Numbered from the stretch's first letter, positions 53,563 through 63,365 are shown. The stretch is DNA of 64,000 bases from Sediminibacillus terrae (GCF_009602435.1 NZ_VZDQ01000024.1:1-64000), one strand, 5' to 3'. Notes: generated from the sequence alone by a model not told the origin. Made by a program: numbers and translations.

Positions 53563-54384
53563 TTAGAGAAAGTCTATAAAATGTCTTCTGAATTTTAGAT
53601 GCAGAGTAGAACCTATGATAAGCAATACGAAAGTCAGTATCCAAAAATAAACTGTGTACTCCCATTGGCTGACAAAATACCATTCTGATCCCACGTATGC
53701 AGCGCGGTATCCTGATATGACATAATACAAAGGATTTAACTTCATAATAAATTGTATAGAAGGCATATCTATAGTTGCAATAGGCCATAAAACTCCTGAT
53801 AAATATAACACCATTCTTAATGCAGATGCCAAAAGCATATGCAAATCTCTCACTATTGTAGAAAGTGTAGAGGTAATTAATGACAGTGCATAAGTGAATG
53901 CAAACGTCGCAAAAGCAAAGTAAATTAATTGCAAATAATATAGATTAATCGAGAAACCCGAGAAATTGAAAAAAACCATCGCTATTACAATCATGATTAA
54001 ATGGATGTATAGCTGCGAAAAAATAACGAAACTTGGGATGACACTCATCGGAAAATTCATTTTAGAGAGCATGCGTAAGCGTTTATAAATCGACTTAGAA
54101 CCTTGAATAGTGGATTGGAAAAAAAAGAACCATACAATGAATCCTGCCACCATCCATAGAACAAAGGGTACTTCAATCTCACCCATTTGAATGTCAGCCC
54201 GATGTCTTAAACCATATCCAAATACAAACCAATATATTGCTATTTGAATTAATGGATTTATTATTTCCCAAAGTACTCCCAAGTAATTTCCTTGGTTAGC
54301 ACTTTTTATTTCATATAACGATAACCTTCTGATTAAGAAGAAGTGTTTAATCTGCTCTTTTAACACTATTATTGCTGATTTCAT
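53563..54384 (-). CDS. tagG: TagG-like teichoic acid exporter permease
   Basis: 273 residues, about six membrane segments, ABC-2 family (NYLGVLWEIINPLIQIA, TIQGSKSIYKRLRMLSKMNF, MKLNPLYYVISGYRAA). The ATG at 54384 has AAGGA 7 nt upstream; a TTG six codons earlier lacks spacing. With the TagH-like ATPase it flips undecaprenyl-linked wall teichoic acid across the membrane. It is a paralogue of the permease at 2670. Confidence 0.9.
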   Translation of the reverse strand: MKSAIIVLKEQIKHFFLIRRLSLYEIKSANQGNYLGVLWEIINPLIQIAIYWFVFGYGLRHRADIQMGEIEVPFVLWMVAGFIVWFFFFQSTIQGSKSIYKRLRMLSKMNFPMSVIPSFVIFSQLYIHLIMIVIAMVFFNFSGFSINLYYLQLIYFAFATFAFTYALSLITSTLSTIVRDLHMLLASALRMVLYLSGVLWPIATIDMPSIQFIMKLNPLYYVISGYRAAYVGSEWYFVSQWEYTVYFWILTFVLLIIGSTLHLKFRRHFIDFL

Positions 54385-54525
54385 AAGGTATTCCTTCCTC
54401 AAATAATTCTATCTATTCACATACTTATCAAATTATACTAAGGTCAATGAAAAAACACAACCTAATTCCGAAGCTCTATCAATACGGCTGCTCCTCTTCA
54501 ATCATCTGCATAACCTATACTTAAA

Positions 54526-55734
54526 TTAACTGTACTTATTATCTTCAAATACAGTATCCACCACCTGCTTTGCTGCATCACCAGATTCCAATCCACAAAA
54601 ACGCTGGTAGAAATCCTGATAGTTTTTGTCTGCAGTGATGTCTGCTTCTTTCGCTCGATTTATCTCTTCAATAACTCCTTCGGTGGTTTTCACCAGTGGA
54701 CCAGGGGCTTGCTCTTCAATATCGAAATAAAAACCTCTTAATTTGTCCCTGTATTCATCGATATCATATACATAGAAAATGATTGGCCTATGCAAATTCG
54801 CATAGTCAAAGAAGACAGATGAATAATCGGTAACCAGGATATCTGCCAGCAGGTATAGTTCGCGAATATCTTCATGCATAGAAAAGTCATATGCAAAACC
54901 CTTGTAAGCTGACAAATCCAGGTTCTCTGCAACTAAATAATGCATGCGCAGCAGCAGGATATACTCCGAATCCAGGTTTTCTTTCATTTTTGACAAATCA
55001 AGCGGGTTGTCAAACTTATAGCGTCCTTTTTTATGAAATTGGTTGTCTCTCCACGTCGGTGCATAAAGGACGATTTTCTTATCCAAGGGCAAATGATATT
55101 TTTGTTTTAAAGCTCTCATGGTTTCTACATTATTGGCATGGTACAAATAATCATTTCGCGGGTAGCCTGATTCAATCACGGTTTTATTAAAACGAAAGGC
55201 TCTTCGAAAAATTTCTGTGGAATACTCATTCGGCGACACGAGATAATCCCATTTCGCTGCTTCTTCTGTGAAATTGCGTTTGTATTTCTCGGTGGTTGTC
55301 CCTGGCATATGGACTTCCTTCATGTCTGCCGCCAGTTTTTTTAATGGTGTGCCATGCCAAGTTTGAATATAGGTCGTATGCCTCGGTTTTGGTATCCACA
55401 AGGGCAGTCTGCTGTTGGTGATCCAATATTTGGCTCTTGGCATGATCATCAGCCACCTCAGGGATAGTCTTCTTACCGTATTCAATCCTCTTCCCTCAAA
55501 CAAGTGCTCGTTGCGTTTATCGACACTCCAATAAAAGGTATAATCCATATCTTGCTCTTTCATATACTCATAAATGGCGCGTGGATTGTCACTGTATTGC
55601 TTCCCTAAAAAACTTTCGAATACCGCCAATTTTTTATTAGGGGGAAGCTTTGTCATTATCCAAAACAGCATTTGGTAAATTCTTACATAAATTCTTTTCA
55701 ATACATTATAAAGCGATGCTAATAAGGAAGCCAT
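54526..55734 (-). CDS. CDP-glycerol glycerophosphotransferase (TagB/TagF family)
   Basis: 402 residues: a short amphipathic N-terminus for membrane binding, then the Glyphos_transf domain with AVFESFLGKQYSDNPRAIYE, IQTWHGTPLKKLAADM (catalytic His), LYAPTWRDNQF and DILVTDYSSVFFDYANLHRP. The final part LRGFYFDIEEQAPGPL is typical. AAAGGAGAAGG precedes the ATG. It lies between the tagGH pair and the GT2-fused homologue on the same strand; gaps of over 100 nt leave operon structure open. It adds glycerol phosphate units; primer or polymerase role not settled. Confidence 0.87.
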   Translation of the reverse strand: MASLLASLYNVLKRIYVRIYQMLFWIMTKLPPNKKLAVFESFLGKQYSDNPRAIYEYMKEQDMDYTFYWSVDKRNEHLFEGRGLNTVRRLSLRWLMIMPRAKYWITNSRLPLWIPKPRHTTYIQTWHGTPLKKLAADMKEVHMPGTTTEKYKRNFTEEAAKWDYLVSPNEYSTEIFRRAFRFNKTVIESGYPRNDYLYHANNVETMRALKQKYHLPLDKKIVLYAPTWRDNQFHKKGRYKFDNPLDLSKMKENLDSEYILLLRMHYLVAENLDLSAYKGFAYDFSMHEDIRELYLLADILVTDYSSVFFDYANLHRPIIFYVYDIDEYRDKLRGFYFDIEEQAPGPLVKTTEGVIEEINRAKEADITADKNYQDFYQRFCGLESGDAAKQVVDTVFEDNKYS

Positions 55735-55828
55735 TATATTCCTTCTCCTTTAACATGTCTTATCGCCATTTTATCTGTCTGCAATCGTTAAGTAAATTAA
55801 TAACATAACTGGAACTTATCAATAAATA

Positions 55829-55853
55829 ACAGGACTGATTTTTTCAGCCCTGT
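55829..55853 (-). terminator. Weak hairpin after the GT2-fusion gene
   Basis: ACAGGACTGA (55829-55838) pairs imperfectly with TCAGCCCTGT (55844-55853), 13 nt after the stop; TTATTTATT follows on the minus strand. Confidence 0.55.
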
Positions 55854-55866
55854 ATTTCCTGCACTA

Positions 55867-58089
55867 CTATTTGTTAAACACTCGATTGACAACTTTCTCG
55901 GCGGCATTTCCCTCATCCCATGCACAGAACCTTCCATAAAACGCATTGTAACGTTCTGCGTAATCTTTACTTAGTTCTTCGATGTTTTCAATGGCTTCGA
56001 TTATTTGTATTGTGTTTTTCAAAAGTGGACCCGGTGCTTCCTTTTCAATGTCAAAATAGAAACCACGCAAAGTATCCTTATACAAATCCAAATCATACGT
56101 ATAAAAAAGAATCGGCCTTTTTAAATTGGCATAATCAAAAAATACGGAAGAATAATCTGTGATCAATATATCGGATATCAAATAAAGATGACCTATATCA
56201 TCATATTTGGAAAAGTCAAAAGCAAATCCATCAAATTCACTTATATCCAATTGATTTGCTATGAGGTAATGCATTCGAAGAACAACAACATAGTCATCGC
56301 CCAATCGAGATCTCATTTGTTCTAAATTTAATTGAAGATTAAATCTGTACTTGCCTCGTTCAAAAAATTCATTATCTCGCCAAGTCGGCGCATATAAGAC
56401 GACTTTTTTTTCTTCCGGTATGCCCAACTTGGTCTTTAGTTCTTTTTGCAGTTGCTCCATATCAGGGGCTGAAAGGATATCATTTCGAGGATATCCCGTT
56501 TCCAACATTTCATTTTGAAATTGAAAAGCACTCCTGAATATTTTCGAAGAGTAGGCATTCGGTGACACCAAATAATCCCACTTGCCCGCTTCCCGGACAA
56601 AATTACGCTTATATTTAACCGTATTCGTTCCCGGCATACTAACCTCATCCATATCTGCAGCCAGTTTTTTCAATGGTGTACCATGCCATGTCTGTAAATA
56701 GGTTGTTTCCTGCCGTTTATTTAAGTAGTTGGGCATCCGTGCATTGCTTATCCAAAACTTGGCTCGCGCTACGTTGTAATAATAACGAAGACTCAACCTT
56801 CTTACTTTCTTAGGGTTGCCAGGAATATCTTTATTGAGATCATTCAAACTCCATACGTATTCAAATTCCGGGTAATGTTTCCTCATATATTCGTAAATAT
56901 ATTTAGGGCTGTCATTGTAATTTTTACCTTGAAAACTCTCCAGTATTACCATATTGTCTTTTACTGGCATTTTCATGAACACCAGACGATACAACCCGAT
57001 AAAAAATTTATTTTTACTTTTTGTCATGTTTCTGATTTGCCTTAAATTGTTGTGTAATTTAATTATCGCCTTATACTTATGCAAATCTTTTGTTCTCAAC
57101 GTTCTCATTTCTTTACGAAGAATGACTGATTTATTTTTAAGGAGATTTTCATCTACTTTTTTCGCTCCGGCTTTTAGTAAGTCATAAACTTCTTCGATGT
57201 TTATTGTATTCTTGATGTATATCGCGATTTGCTTTCGATAATAATTTAAAAATTGTCGATCCAGGTACCTTCCTGCAATAGGGACTTCTTTATATGCTTC
57301 TCGCAAGGAATTGTAAATTTGTAAAAAGTCTTTTACTTTTTCTCTACTCTCTGATTGGTTTAACGATGGATTATGAATTGGGTCGTTTCGTCGGCGTTTA
57401 TAATAAAAGCTGTTTTTTACTAACAGGATATTCTCAAGATTTATCAAGGCAGGAACAAGAAATGCCAAATCCGAGTGATGTTTTACTTGTTCTGAAAAAC
57501 GCAGCCCATGTTCTTCAATGAAATCTCGTGCGACAAGCCGATTAAGCACTGATCTGTTCTTAAACAGTTTCGCCCTTTTTTTCTTGTATAGAACAGTTTT
57601 ATCCTTTGGAGTCGTTTCTTCCTCCAGATTACTTGTCTCGTCCTCGGCTGAATATTTTGGAGACTCCAGGTCTTGTGCATCTTCCTGCAACATTTGTTTT
57701 TCTTCTTTGTTAGTTGTTCTGTCCGTAGCAGTAATATTTGATTTCCCGACAACCATTGTGAATCCTTCTGCATTCCTCAACAGGCTTCCCAAAGTGTCTT
57801 CAGCTATATAATCATCACTGTCTAAAAAATAAATGTAATCCCCACTTGCTTGATCTAGCCCTTTATTACGTGCAAATCCTACACCATGGTGTTTTTCCAG
57901 GGTGATGACCTTCACTCGCTCATCCAAAAGATAAAAATCTTGAATTATTTGTTTAGTCTCTGTTTTCGAATTATCATCGACAATGATAACTTCAAAATTT
58001 TGATAAGTTTGTTCCAAAACGGAATTTATACAATCATTTAAATACATACCTGTATTACTAACAGGTATTATGACTGAAATTTTTTTCAT
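55867..58089 (-). CDS. GT2 glycosyltransferase fused to CDP-glycerol glycerophosphotransferase
   Basis: 740 residues from the ATG at 58089 (GGAG 8 nt upstream). Residues 1-110 are a GT2/GT-A domain (ISVIIPVSNTGMYLNDCI, VIIVDDNS, DYIYFLDSDDY), then an acidic insert and helical region to about 370, and a full Glyphos_transf domain 380-735 (ILESFQGKNYNDSPKYIYEY, LQTWHGTPLKKLAADM, DILITDYSSVFFDYANLKRP). The C-terminal part is very similar to the protein at 54526. Such fusions make polymers that alternate or decorate glycerol phosphate with a sugar. Alone on its transcript, upstream of the smaller homologue. Confidence 0.86.
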   Translation of the reverse strand: MKKISVIIPVSNTGMYLNDCINSVLEQTYQNFEVIIVDDNSKTETKQIIQDFYLLDERVKVITLEKHHGVGFARNKGLDQASGDYIYFLDSDDYIAEDTLGSLLRNAEGFTMVVGKSNITATDRTTNKEEKQMLQEDAQDLESPKYSAEDETSNLEEETTPKDKTVLYKKKRAKLFKNRSVLNRLVARDFIEEHGLRFSEQVKHHSDLAFLVPALINLENILLVKNSFYYKRRRNDPIHNPSLNQSESREKVKDFLQIYNSLREAYKEVPIAGRYLDRQFLNYYRKQIAIYIKNTINIEEVYDLLKAGAKKVDENLLKNKSVILRKEMRTLRTKDLHKYKAIIKLHNNLRQIRNMTKSKNKFFIGLYRLVFMKMPVKDNMVILESFQGKNYNDSPKYIYEYMRKHYPEFEYVWSLNDLNKDIPGNPKKVRRLSLRYYYNVARAKFWISNARMPNYLNKRQETTYLQTWHGTPLKKLAADMDEVSMPGTNTVKYKRNFVREAGKWDYLVSPNAYSSKIFRSAFQFQNEMLETGYPRNDILSAPDMEQLQKELKTKLGIPEEKKVVLYAPTWRDNEFFERGKYRFNLQLNLEQMRSRLGDDYVVVLRMHYLIANQLDISEFDGFAFDFSKYDDIGHLYLISDILITDYSSVFFDYANLKRPILFYTYDLDLYKDTLRGFYFDIEKEAPGPLLKNTIQIIEAIENIEELSKDYAERYNAFYGRFCAWDEGNAAEKVVNRVFNK

Positions 58090-58575
58090 TATGTCCACTC
58101 CAAGAATAGAATTTCAATTTCAATATTATATCATCTAGGTATAAAGCAGTAAATCATATAAATAAATTGCATTATATCACTTCCTTATATATTTACTAAT
58201 AGGAAAAGGATAAACTATGAAAGAGCCTACACGACTATACCCATATCTATCCTTATCCAGGTACTTTAGTCCTCATAAATAGTGTCTAATAATAGGGAAA
58301 AATAACCTTAACAATTTTAGTGAATCTTGCCATAATAAACTATATGTTTATGCTAATGAGGTGATTGATAGAGACAATATACTATGGAAACTTCACAGAG
58401 GATTGATAAGTGATTCCTTTTATCAAACTGGAATGTAATCACTCTACTATAATTAGAAAATAATAGAATATAAAATTTCATAATTATTATATAGAATAAC
58501 TACACTTACTACTCATCTTTCCTATTACGTTGTCAGTAACTCAGCCAAGATTCAATACTACATGGGGGAGAGAGA
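58090..58575. other. Divergent promoter region
   Basis: 486 A/T-rich bases between the GT2-fusion gene and the glucosaminidase gene. I found no repeat, box or coding frame I can support here; both promoters must lie in it. Confidence 0.4.
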
Positions 58576-61326
58576 TTGAAGAAAATAATAAGAATAATGG
58601 CTTACCTGCTGGTATTTTGGGTATGTGCACACTTTTTCCCTTCCTTTGCTTCAGCAGCTCCGGGTGATAATTTACAGGGGATAGGCTTACAGGACTCAAC
58701 ACCCGTTTATGCAAAGACATCGACTAATTCGACCGTATTGAAATCATACGAGCGGGGAACTTTGCTACGCTATAGTACTTATAACACTTCCTGGTATAAA
58801 GCAACGGTCTATATTCGCGGGAAAGCGACAACTGGATATATTCGTAAACGGGATGTCGAAAATGCCGTAACTCCCCAGAGCGATATGCAAGGCGTAGGAA
58901 ACGTGAAGCCTACGAACGTATATGCTTTAGCATCCAATTCTTCTAAAGTGTTAAAGTCTTATAGCAAAGGAACCATTCTTAAATATAAGACATTTACTTC
59001 GAACTGGTATCAAGCCACGGTTTATTTAAACGGCCGTGCGACTGCTGGCTATATAGATGCTAGCGATGTAGAAAATGCAGACAACTCACCGGCCAGTCTC
59101 TCGGGGGTCAGTCTGGATGATCCAGTCAAGGTTTATCAACAAGCGACTGAAACGAGCAATGTTCTGAAGTCATATGGACAAGGGACAATATTAAAGTATC
59201 AAACTTTCACTTCCAATTGGTACAAAGCCACTGTATATGTCCGTGGAAAAGCCAAAACAGGTTTTATAAGCAAAAAGCAGGTAGAGAATGCCGACCCAGA
59301 ACCTACCGATTTATTGGGGGTTGGTTTGAAAAGTTCCACTAAAGTGTATGATTCTCCAAACAGCAATTCCAATACACTGAAAGCATACAGAAAAGGGACA
59401 ATCCTACAGTACCGAACATTCACTTCCGAGTGGTATCAAGCTACAGTGTATGTGAATGGCAAGGCGAGAACCGGATATATTAGTAAAAATGACGTGGAAG
59501 ATGGTGAAGTGTCTCCAACAGCTTTGGAGGGTATTGGAGTTAATAATCGCACCTTTGTATATGCACAAGCCTCCACCGATTCTGAACAGCTGAAAATCTA
59601 TAATCAGGGGACAATTTTACAATACGAAACCTTCACCTCCAATTGGTATAAAGCAAAAGTGTATCTCGATGGCCAAGCCAGAACCGGTTATATCGCCAAA
59701 AACGATGTGGAGAATGCTGATGATCAGCCGACTACGTTAAATGGTATTGCTGCCAAAGCGCCGACCAAGATATATACTTCGCCGGTAGGAGCCAACACCA
59801 TTAAATCATACACGCAAGGTTCCTCGCTTAAATACCAGACGTATACTTCAGGCTGGTACCAGGCAACCGTTTATGTCAATGGCAAAAAACAATCAGGCTA
59901 TATCAAAAATTCTGATGTTGAAAACCTGGAAGCTGTTCCAAAGCAGCTTCAGGGATATGGCGCCAAAAGCCCTACCAATGTCTATGCCACTCCTTCGACT
60001 TCCGCTTCTGTGTTGAAGTCTTACGGCCATGGGTCTGAATTGAAGTATAAAACCTATACTGCCAGCTGGTATCAGGCAACTGTCTATGTCGATGGCAAAG
60101 CAAGGACTGGTTACATTCATAAAAATGATGTCAGCGATACACCGCAAACAGTCTATCAGACTACGGAATATGATCATACATTCAGCCAGGCTGCTGACAT
60201 CCAGATGACAAGAACACCAAAGGCAAATGGCTCCGGAACGATTCCGGCCACCAGAAGCCAAGTCGAGTACTACATGAATCCGGACAATTTCGCTAAAGAT
60301 GCATCAAGCTACTTTCAATTCTTGAAGCTATCACATAGTGCGCAATTAAGTGCCAATGAAATCAACAGCAAAGTACTAAACAACAAAGGTACTTTGACAG
60401 GAACAGCAGCTGCGTTCATCGAAGCGGGCGAAAAGTTCAACATCAACGAGGTTTACTTGATGGCCCATGCCCTGCACGAGACGAACAATGGCAAGTCTGC
60501 ATTGGCTGCAGGTGTAGGTGTTGATACGAAAGGGAATGTAGTGGGCTCGGGACAAACACCAGCTTATACAGTGTATAACATGTACGGCTACGGTGCTTAT
60601 GACGGCTGTGCCCTTTCCTGTGGTGCCAAATATGCCTTCGATCATAATTGGTTTACCCCGGAAGCTGCAGTTATCGGCGGGGCTGAGGATGTAGCGAAAA
60701 ACTATATTAATAGAGGTCAGGATACGCTTTATAAAATGCGCTGGAATCCTGCGAATCCGGGCGTACATCAGTATGCGACTCATGTTTCCTGGGCAGTGAG
60801 CCAGACGACAAAGATAAGCGATATCTATTCCTTATTGGACAACTATGTATTGAATTACGATATTCCGCAATACCGCAATCAACCAGAGACTGGAACAATC
60901 AGTGAGCTTCCTGCAGGAGTTTACGGGGTCACCACCACCAGGTTGAACTTCCGGACAGAGCCGAATTCCTCTAGTGGTGCGACAATTATTAGTACGCTGG
61001 ATAACGGTCAAAAAGTAGAAGTTCTTGGATCAAATGGCAACGGCTGGTACCAAGTGAAAGTCGGCAGTCAAACAGGATGGGTTTCTTCTTCCTATGTTGA
61101 TCTTCTGAACCTTCTGGAAGTTACGGCTTCCTCCCTGAATGTAAGAACCGAGCCTTCTACTAATGGAGGTCTGGTCGGCGGTCTGAGTAACGGAACCCTG
61201 GTCGCTGGGATGCTCGACAGTAATAACCACCTAAGCAAGAATGGTGTATGGTACCAAATCGACTATAATGGCTCAGCACGATGGGTAAGTGGAGGAAATA
61301 ACGGAGAATACATTTCCGAAAAATAG
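58576..61326 (+). CDS. Secreted glucosaminidase with seven SH3-like repeats
   Basis: 916 residues from a TTG at 58576 (GGGGGAG upstream). Signal peptide 1-28 (ends SFASAA). Residues about 33-535 hold seven repeats of about 70-77 residues, each with a LQGIGLxxxTxVYA start, a YxxGTxLKYxT middle, then WYQATVYVNGKARTGYI. Residues about 590-770 form a GH73-type N-acetylglucosaminidase domain with catalytic Glu in AHALHETNNGKS. Two SH3b domains follow (about 785-845, 850-915). It cuts the glycan strands of peptidoglycan while the repeats bind the wall. It is monocistronic, with a terminator at 61345. Length and architecture resemble LytD-type autolysins. Confidence 0.9.
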   Translation: MKKIIRIMAYLLVFWVCAHFFPSFASAAPGDNLQGIGLQDSTPVYAKTSTNSTVLKSYERGTLLRYSTYNTSWYKATVYIRGKATTGYIRKRDVENAVTPQSDMQGVGNVKPTNVYALASNSSKVLKSYSKGTILKYKTFTSNWYQATVYLNGRATAGYIDASDVENADNSPASLSGVSLDDPVKVYQQATETSNVLKSYGQGTILKYQTFTSNWYKATVYVRGKAKTGFISKKQVENADPEPTDLLGVGLKSSTKVYDSPNSNSNTLKAYRKGTILQYRTFTSEWYQATVYVNGKARTGYISKNDVEDGEVSPTALEGIGVNNRTFVYAQASTDSEQLKIYNQGTILQYETFTSNWYKAKVYLDGQARTGYIAKNDVENADDQPTTLNGIAAKAPTKIYTSPVGANTIKSYTQGSSLKYQTYTSGWYQATVYVNGKKQSGYIKNSDVENLEAVPKQLQGYGAKSPTNVYATPSTSASVLKSYGHGSELKYKTYTASWYQATVYVDGKARTGYIHKNDVSDTPQTVYQTTEYDHTFSQAADIQMTRTPKANGSGTIPATRSQVEYYMNPDNFAKDASSYFQFLKLSHSAQLSANEINSKVLNNKGTLTGTAAAFIEAGEKFNINEVYLMAHALHETNNGKSALAAGVGVDTKGNVVGSGQTPAYTVYNMYGYGAYDGCALSCGAKYAFDHNWFTPEAAVIGGAEDVAKNYINRGQDTLYKMRWNPANPGVHQYATHVSWAVSQTTKISDIYSLLDNYVLNYDIPQYRNQPETGTISELPAGVYGVTTTRLNFRTEPNSSSGATIISTLDNGQKVEVLGSNGNGWYQVKVGSQTGWVSSSYVDLLNLLEVTASSLNVRTEPSTNGGLVGGLSNGTLVAGMLDSNNHLSKNGVWYQIDYNGSARWVSGGNNGEYISEK

Positions 61327-61344
61327 TTGAAAGCATAACATAAA

Positions 61345-61388
61345 GAGAGGGACAGCGTATGGATTTTCCATAAAGTCCCTCTCCTTTT
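61345..61388 (+). terminator. Rho-independent terminator of glucosaminidase gene
   Basis: GAGAGGGAC (61345-61353) pairs with GTCCCTCTC (61375-61383), with inner TATGGA/TCCATA, followed by CTTTTA. Confidence 0.8.
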
Positions 61389-61434
61389 ATGAGCAAAATT
61401 CTTTACATTAGAAACTATTACCTCTTGTATATTC

Positions 61435-61451
61435 TTAACAAACCGTTTACA
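61435..61451. promoter_or_regulatory. PhoP/WalR-type direct repeat before tagD
   Basis: TTAACA-N5-TTTACA fits the PhoP consensus on the plus strand and, read in reverse, TGTAAA-N5-TGTTAA fits the WalR consensus. It is 89 nt upstream of the tagD start; another TTTACA is at 61402. The B. subtilis tagA/tagD promoters are known PhoP targets. Confidence 0.55.
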
Positions 61452-61540
61452 ATTTATAGTGTTATGGGTAAAAAAAAGTATAAACTATGCTATGAAATCT
61501 TAACTTTTGTAGCATTGATTCCTTAGGGAGGTTTCAATAA

Positions 61541-61939
61541 ATGAAAAAAGTAATCACTTATGGCACCTTTGACTTGCTTCATAACGGCCATATCAATATA
61601 CTCCGCCGTGCCAAAGAGCTTGGCGATCACTTGACTGTTGCTATCTCGACCGATGAATTCAACGCGATTAAAAATAAAAAAGCATATCACAGCTACGAAA
61701 ACCGCAAAATGATTTTGGAAGCTATCCGCTATGTGGACGAAGTCATTCCTGAAGAAGATTGGGAGCAAAAGATAGACGACGTACAAAAGCATGATATCGA
61801 TATCTTTGTAATGGGTGACGACTGGGAAGGCAAATTCGACTTTTTGAAAGATTATTGCGAAGTCATTTACCTGCCCCGCACAGTCGGCATTTCCACTACA
61901 AAAATCAAAAAGGATTTATTTAAAGTAAACAATGGCTAG
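61541..61939 (+). CDS. tagD: Glycerol-3-phosphate cytidylyltransferase
   Basis: 132 residues, full length for TagD. Makes CDP-glycerol from CTP and sn-glycerol 3-phosphate, the donor for every glycerophosphotransferase of this window. The nucleotidyltransferase motifs are exact: GTFDLLHNGHINIL with His14 and His17, and RTVGISTTKI near the end. GGGAGG lies upstream of the ATG. It overlaps the tagB-like gene by 8 nt. Expected to be controlled through the PhoP/WalR-type box at 61435. Confidence 0.96.
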   Translation: MKKVITYGTFDLLHNGHINILRRAKELGDHLTVAISTDEFNAIKNKKAYHSYENRKMILEAIRYVDEVIPEEDWEQKIDDVQKHDIDIFVMGDDWEGKFDFLKDYCEVIYLPRTVGISTTKIKKDLFKVNNG

Positions 61940-63116
61940 AGAACTGGTGATATCCAGCTATCTCTTTTTCTTCAGGATGCTTTTCAACTTCTTCAAGTTG
62001 TTCCCGCTCAAGGAAAAAACCATCATGGTCGCTTCCTTTGGGGACAATATCGCCACAGTAGCGGATGAACTGAAACGTTCTGGTCAAGAGCAAATCATTG
62101 TATTAAAAGCAGAAGGATGCAAGCGGGACTTTGCGGACGATTCTCAAGTCTTAATCAAGCATTTTCGTCCATCCCACCTGCTGCAATTCTTACAATCTAT
62201 CTACCATTTAGCCACATCCAAAGTGATTTTCGTTGATAATTACTTTGGATTTTTATCTGTCACCGATTTTAAAGCGGGAGTTTCCTGTATACAGCTTTGG
62301 CATGCTGCGGGCGCCATCAAGCAATTCGGATTGAAAGATCCTTCGATTGAAACACGCAGCAACCGTGCCAAACAGCGGTTTCAGGAAGTATACCGTCGCT
62401 TTCATTATGTGGTGGTCGGTTCAGAAAAAATGGCTGGTATCTTTCGAAAAAGCTTTGGCCTGAACAACGAGCAAATTTTGCGGACCGGTGTTCCAAGAAC
62501 GGACTTCTTTTTTGATAAATCGCACACTAAGCAAATCGAGCAGGAGATAAAGCAAAGGTTTCCGGTTATCGCAGGGAAACAGGTGATTTTATATGCACCT
62601 ACCTTCCGTGATAACCAACTTCATTCCGCCGATATCGCTTTGGATATTGAACAGCTTTACAAGAGCTTAGGTGATGAGTACGTCTTGTTTTTGCGTCTGC
62701 ATCCGGCAATCAGGGCAAATCTGGATAACAAGTACAATGATTTTGTCGTAGATGTTACAGACTATGAAAATATCAATCACTTGTTGTTGGTCAGTGACTA
62801 TTTAATCACTGATTACTCTTCCATTCCTTTCGAATTCGCGTTATTGGAAAAACCGATGATATTCTTCAGCTATGATTTGGCAGAATACCAGACAGCACGC
62901 GGTTTTTGGGAAGACTATAAACAAAACATTCCAGGACCAGTTGTTTCCACGACAACCGAAATTTCTGACATCATAAAAGAAAATCGTTTTGATATGGAGA
63001 AAGTGCGTAACTTTTCTGCTCAATGGAACCAATACTCGCGAGGAAATTCGGCCGCCAACCTGGTCCAATACCTCTACAGAGAGGAAGAGCAACAACAGCG
63101 GGTATCGGAACAATAA
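61932..63116 (+). CDS. tagB: TagB-like CDP-glycerol glycerophosphotransferase
   Basis: 394 residues; hydrophobic N-terminus (SYLFFFRMLFNFFKLF) for membrane association, then the Glyphos_transf domain: IQLWHAAGAIKQFGLKD (His in LWHAAG), VVVGSEKMAGIFRKSFG, LYAPTFRDNQL, YLITDYSSIPFEFALLEKP. The LWHAAGA form is that of TagB-type primases, which add the first glycerol phosphate to the ManNAc-GlcNAc lipid. Translationally coupled to tagD. A terminator follows at 63120. Confidence 0.88.
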   Translation: MARELVISSYLFFFRMLFNFFKLFPLKEKTIMVASFGDNIATVADELKRSGQEQIIVLKAEGCKRDFADDSQVLIKHFRPSHLLQFLQSIYHLATSKVIFVDNYFGFLSVTDFKAGVSCIQLWHAAGAIKQFGLKDPSIETRSNRAKQRFQEVYRRFHYVVVGSEKMAGIFRKSFGLNNEQILRTGVPRTDFFFDKSHTKQIEQEIKQRFPVIAGKQVILYAPTFRDNQLHSADIALDIEQLYKSLGDEYVLFLRLHPAIRANLDNKYNDFVVDVTDYENINHLLLVSDYLITDYSSIPFEFALLEKPMIFFSYDLAEYQTARGFWEDYKQNIPGPVVSTTTEISDIIKENRFDMEKVRNFSAQWNQYSRGNSAANLVQYLYREEEQQQRVSEQ

Positions 63117-63119
63117 TCG

Positions 63120-63151
63120 CCGTGATAGGAGTGTACTCCTATCACGGTTTT
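63120..63151 (+). terminator. Rho-independent terminator of tagDB operon
   Basis: CCGTGATAGGAGT (63120-63132) and ACTCCTATCACGG (63135-63147) form a perfect 13-bp stem, followed by TTTTC. Confidence 0.9.
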
Positions 63152-63365
63152 CTCATGGAGACTAGTTGTCGTTCCTATGTAAATCAACGGAACAGCTGGA
63201 AGAATGATTGATCAGGGAGACATTAAGCGGGAATAACAGACGTCTTGCTGAGGGAGTGCAGTAAAGTCTTGCGGGATAGAAGTCCTTTATGGGGTTACAG
63301 TAAGCTGTCCACTGGCCATGAAAAGCGTAATACAATTCCCCCACGCCCTAATATGCAGGAACACA

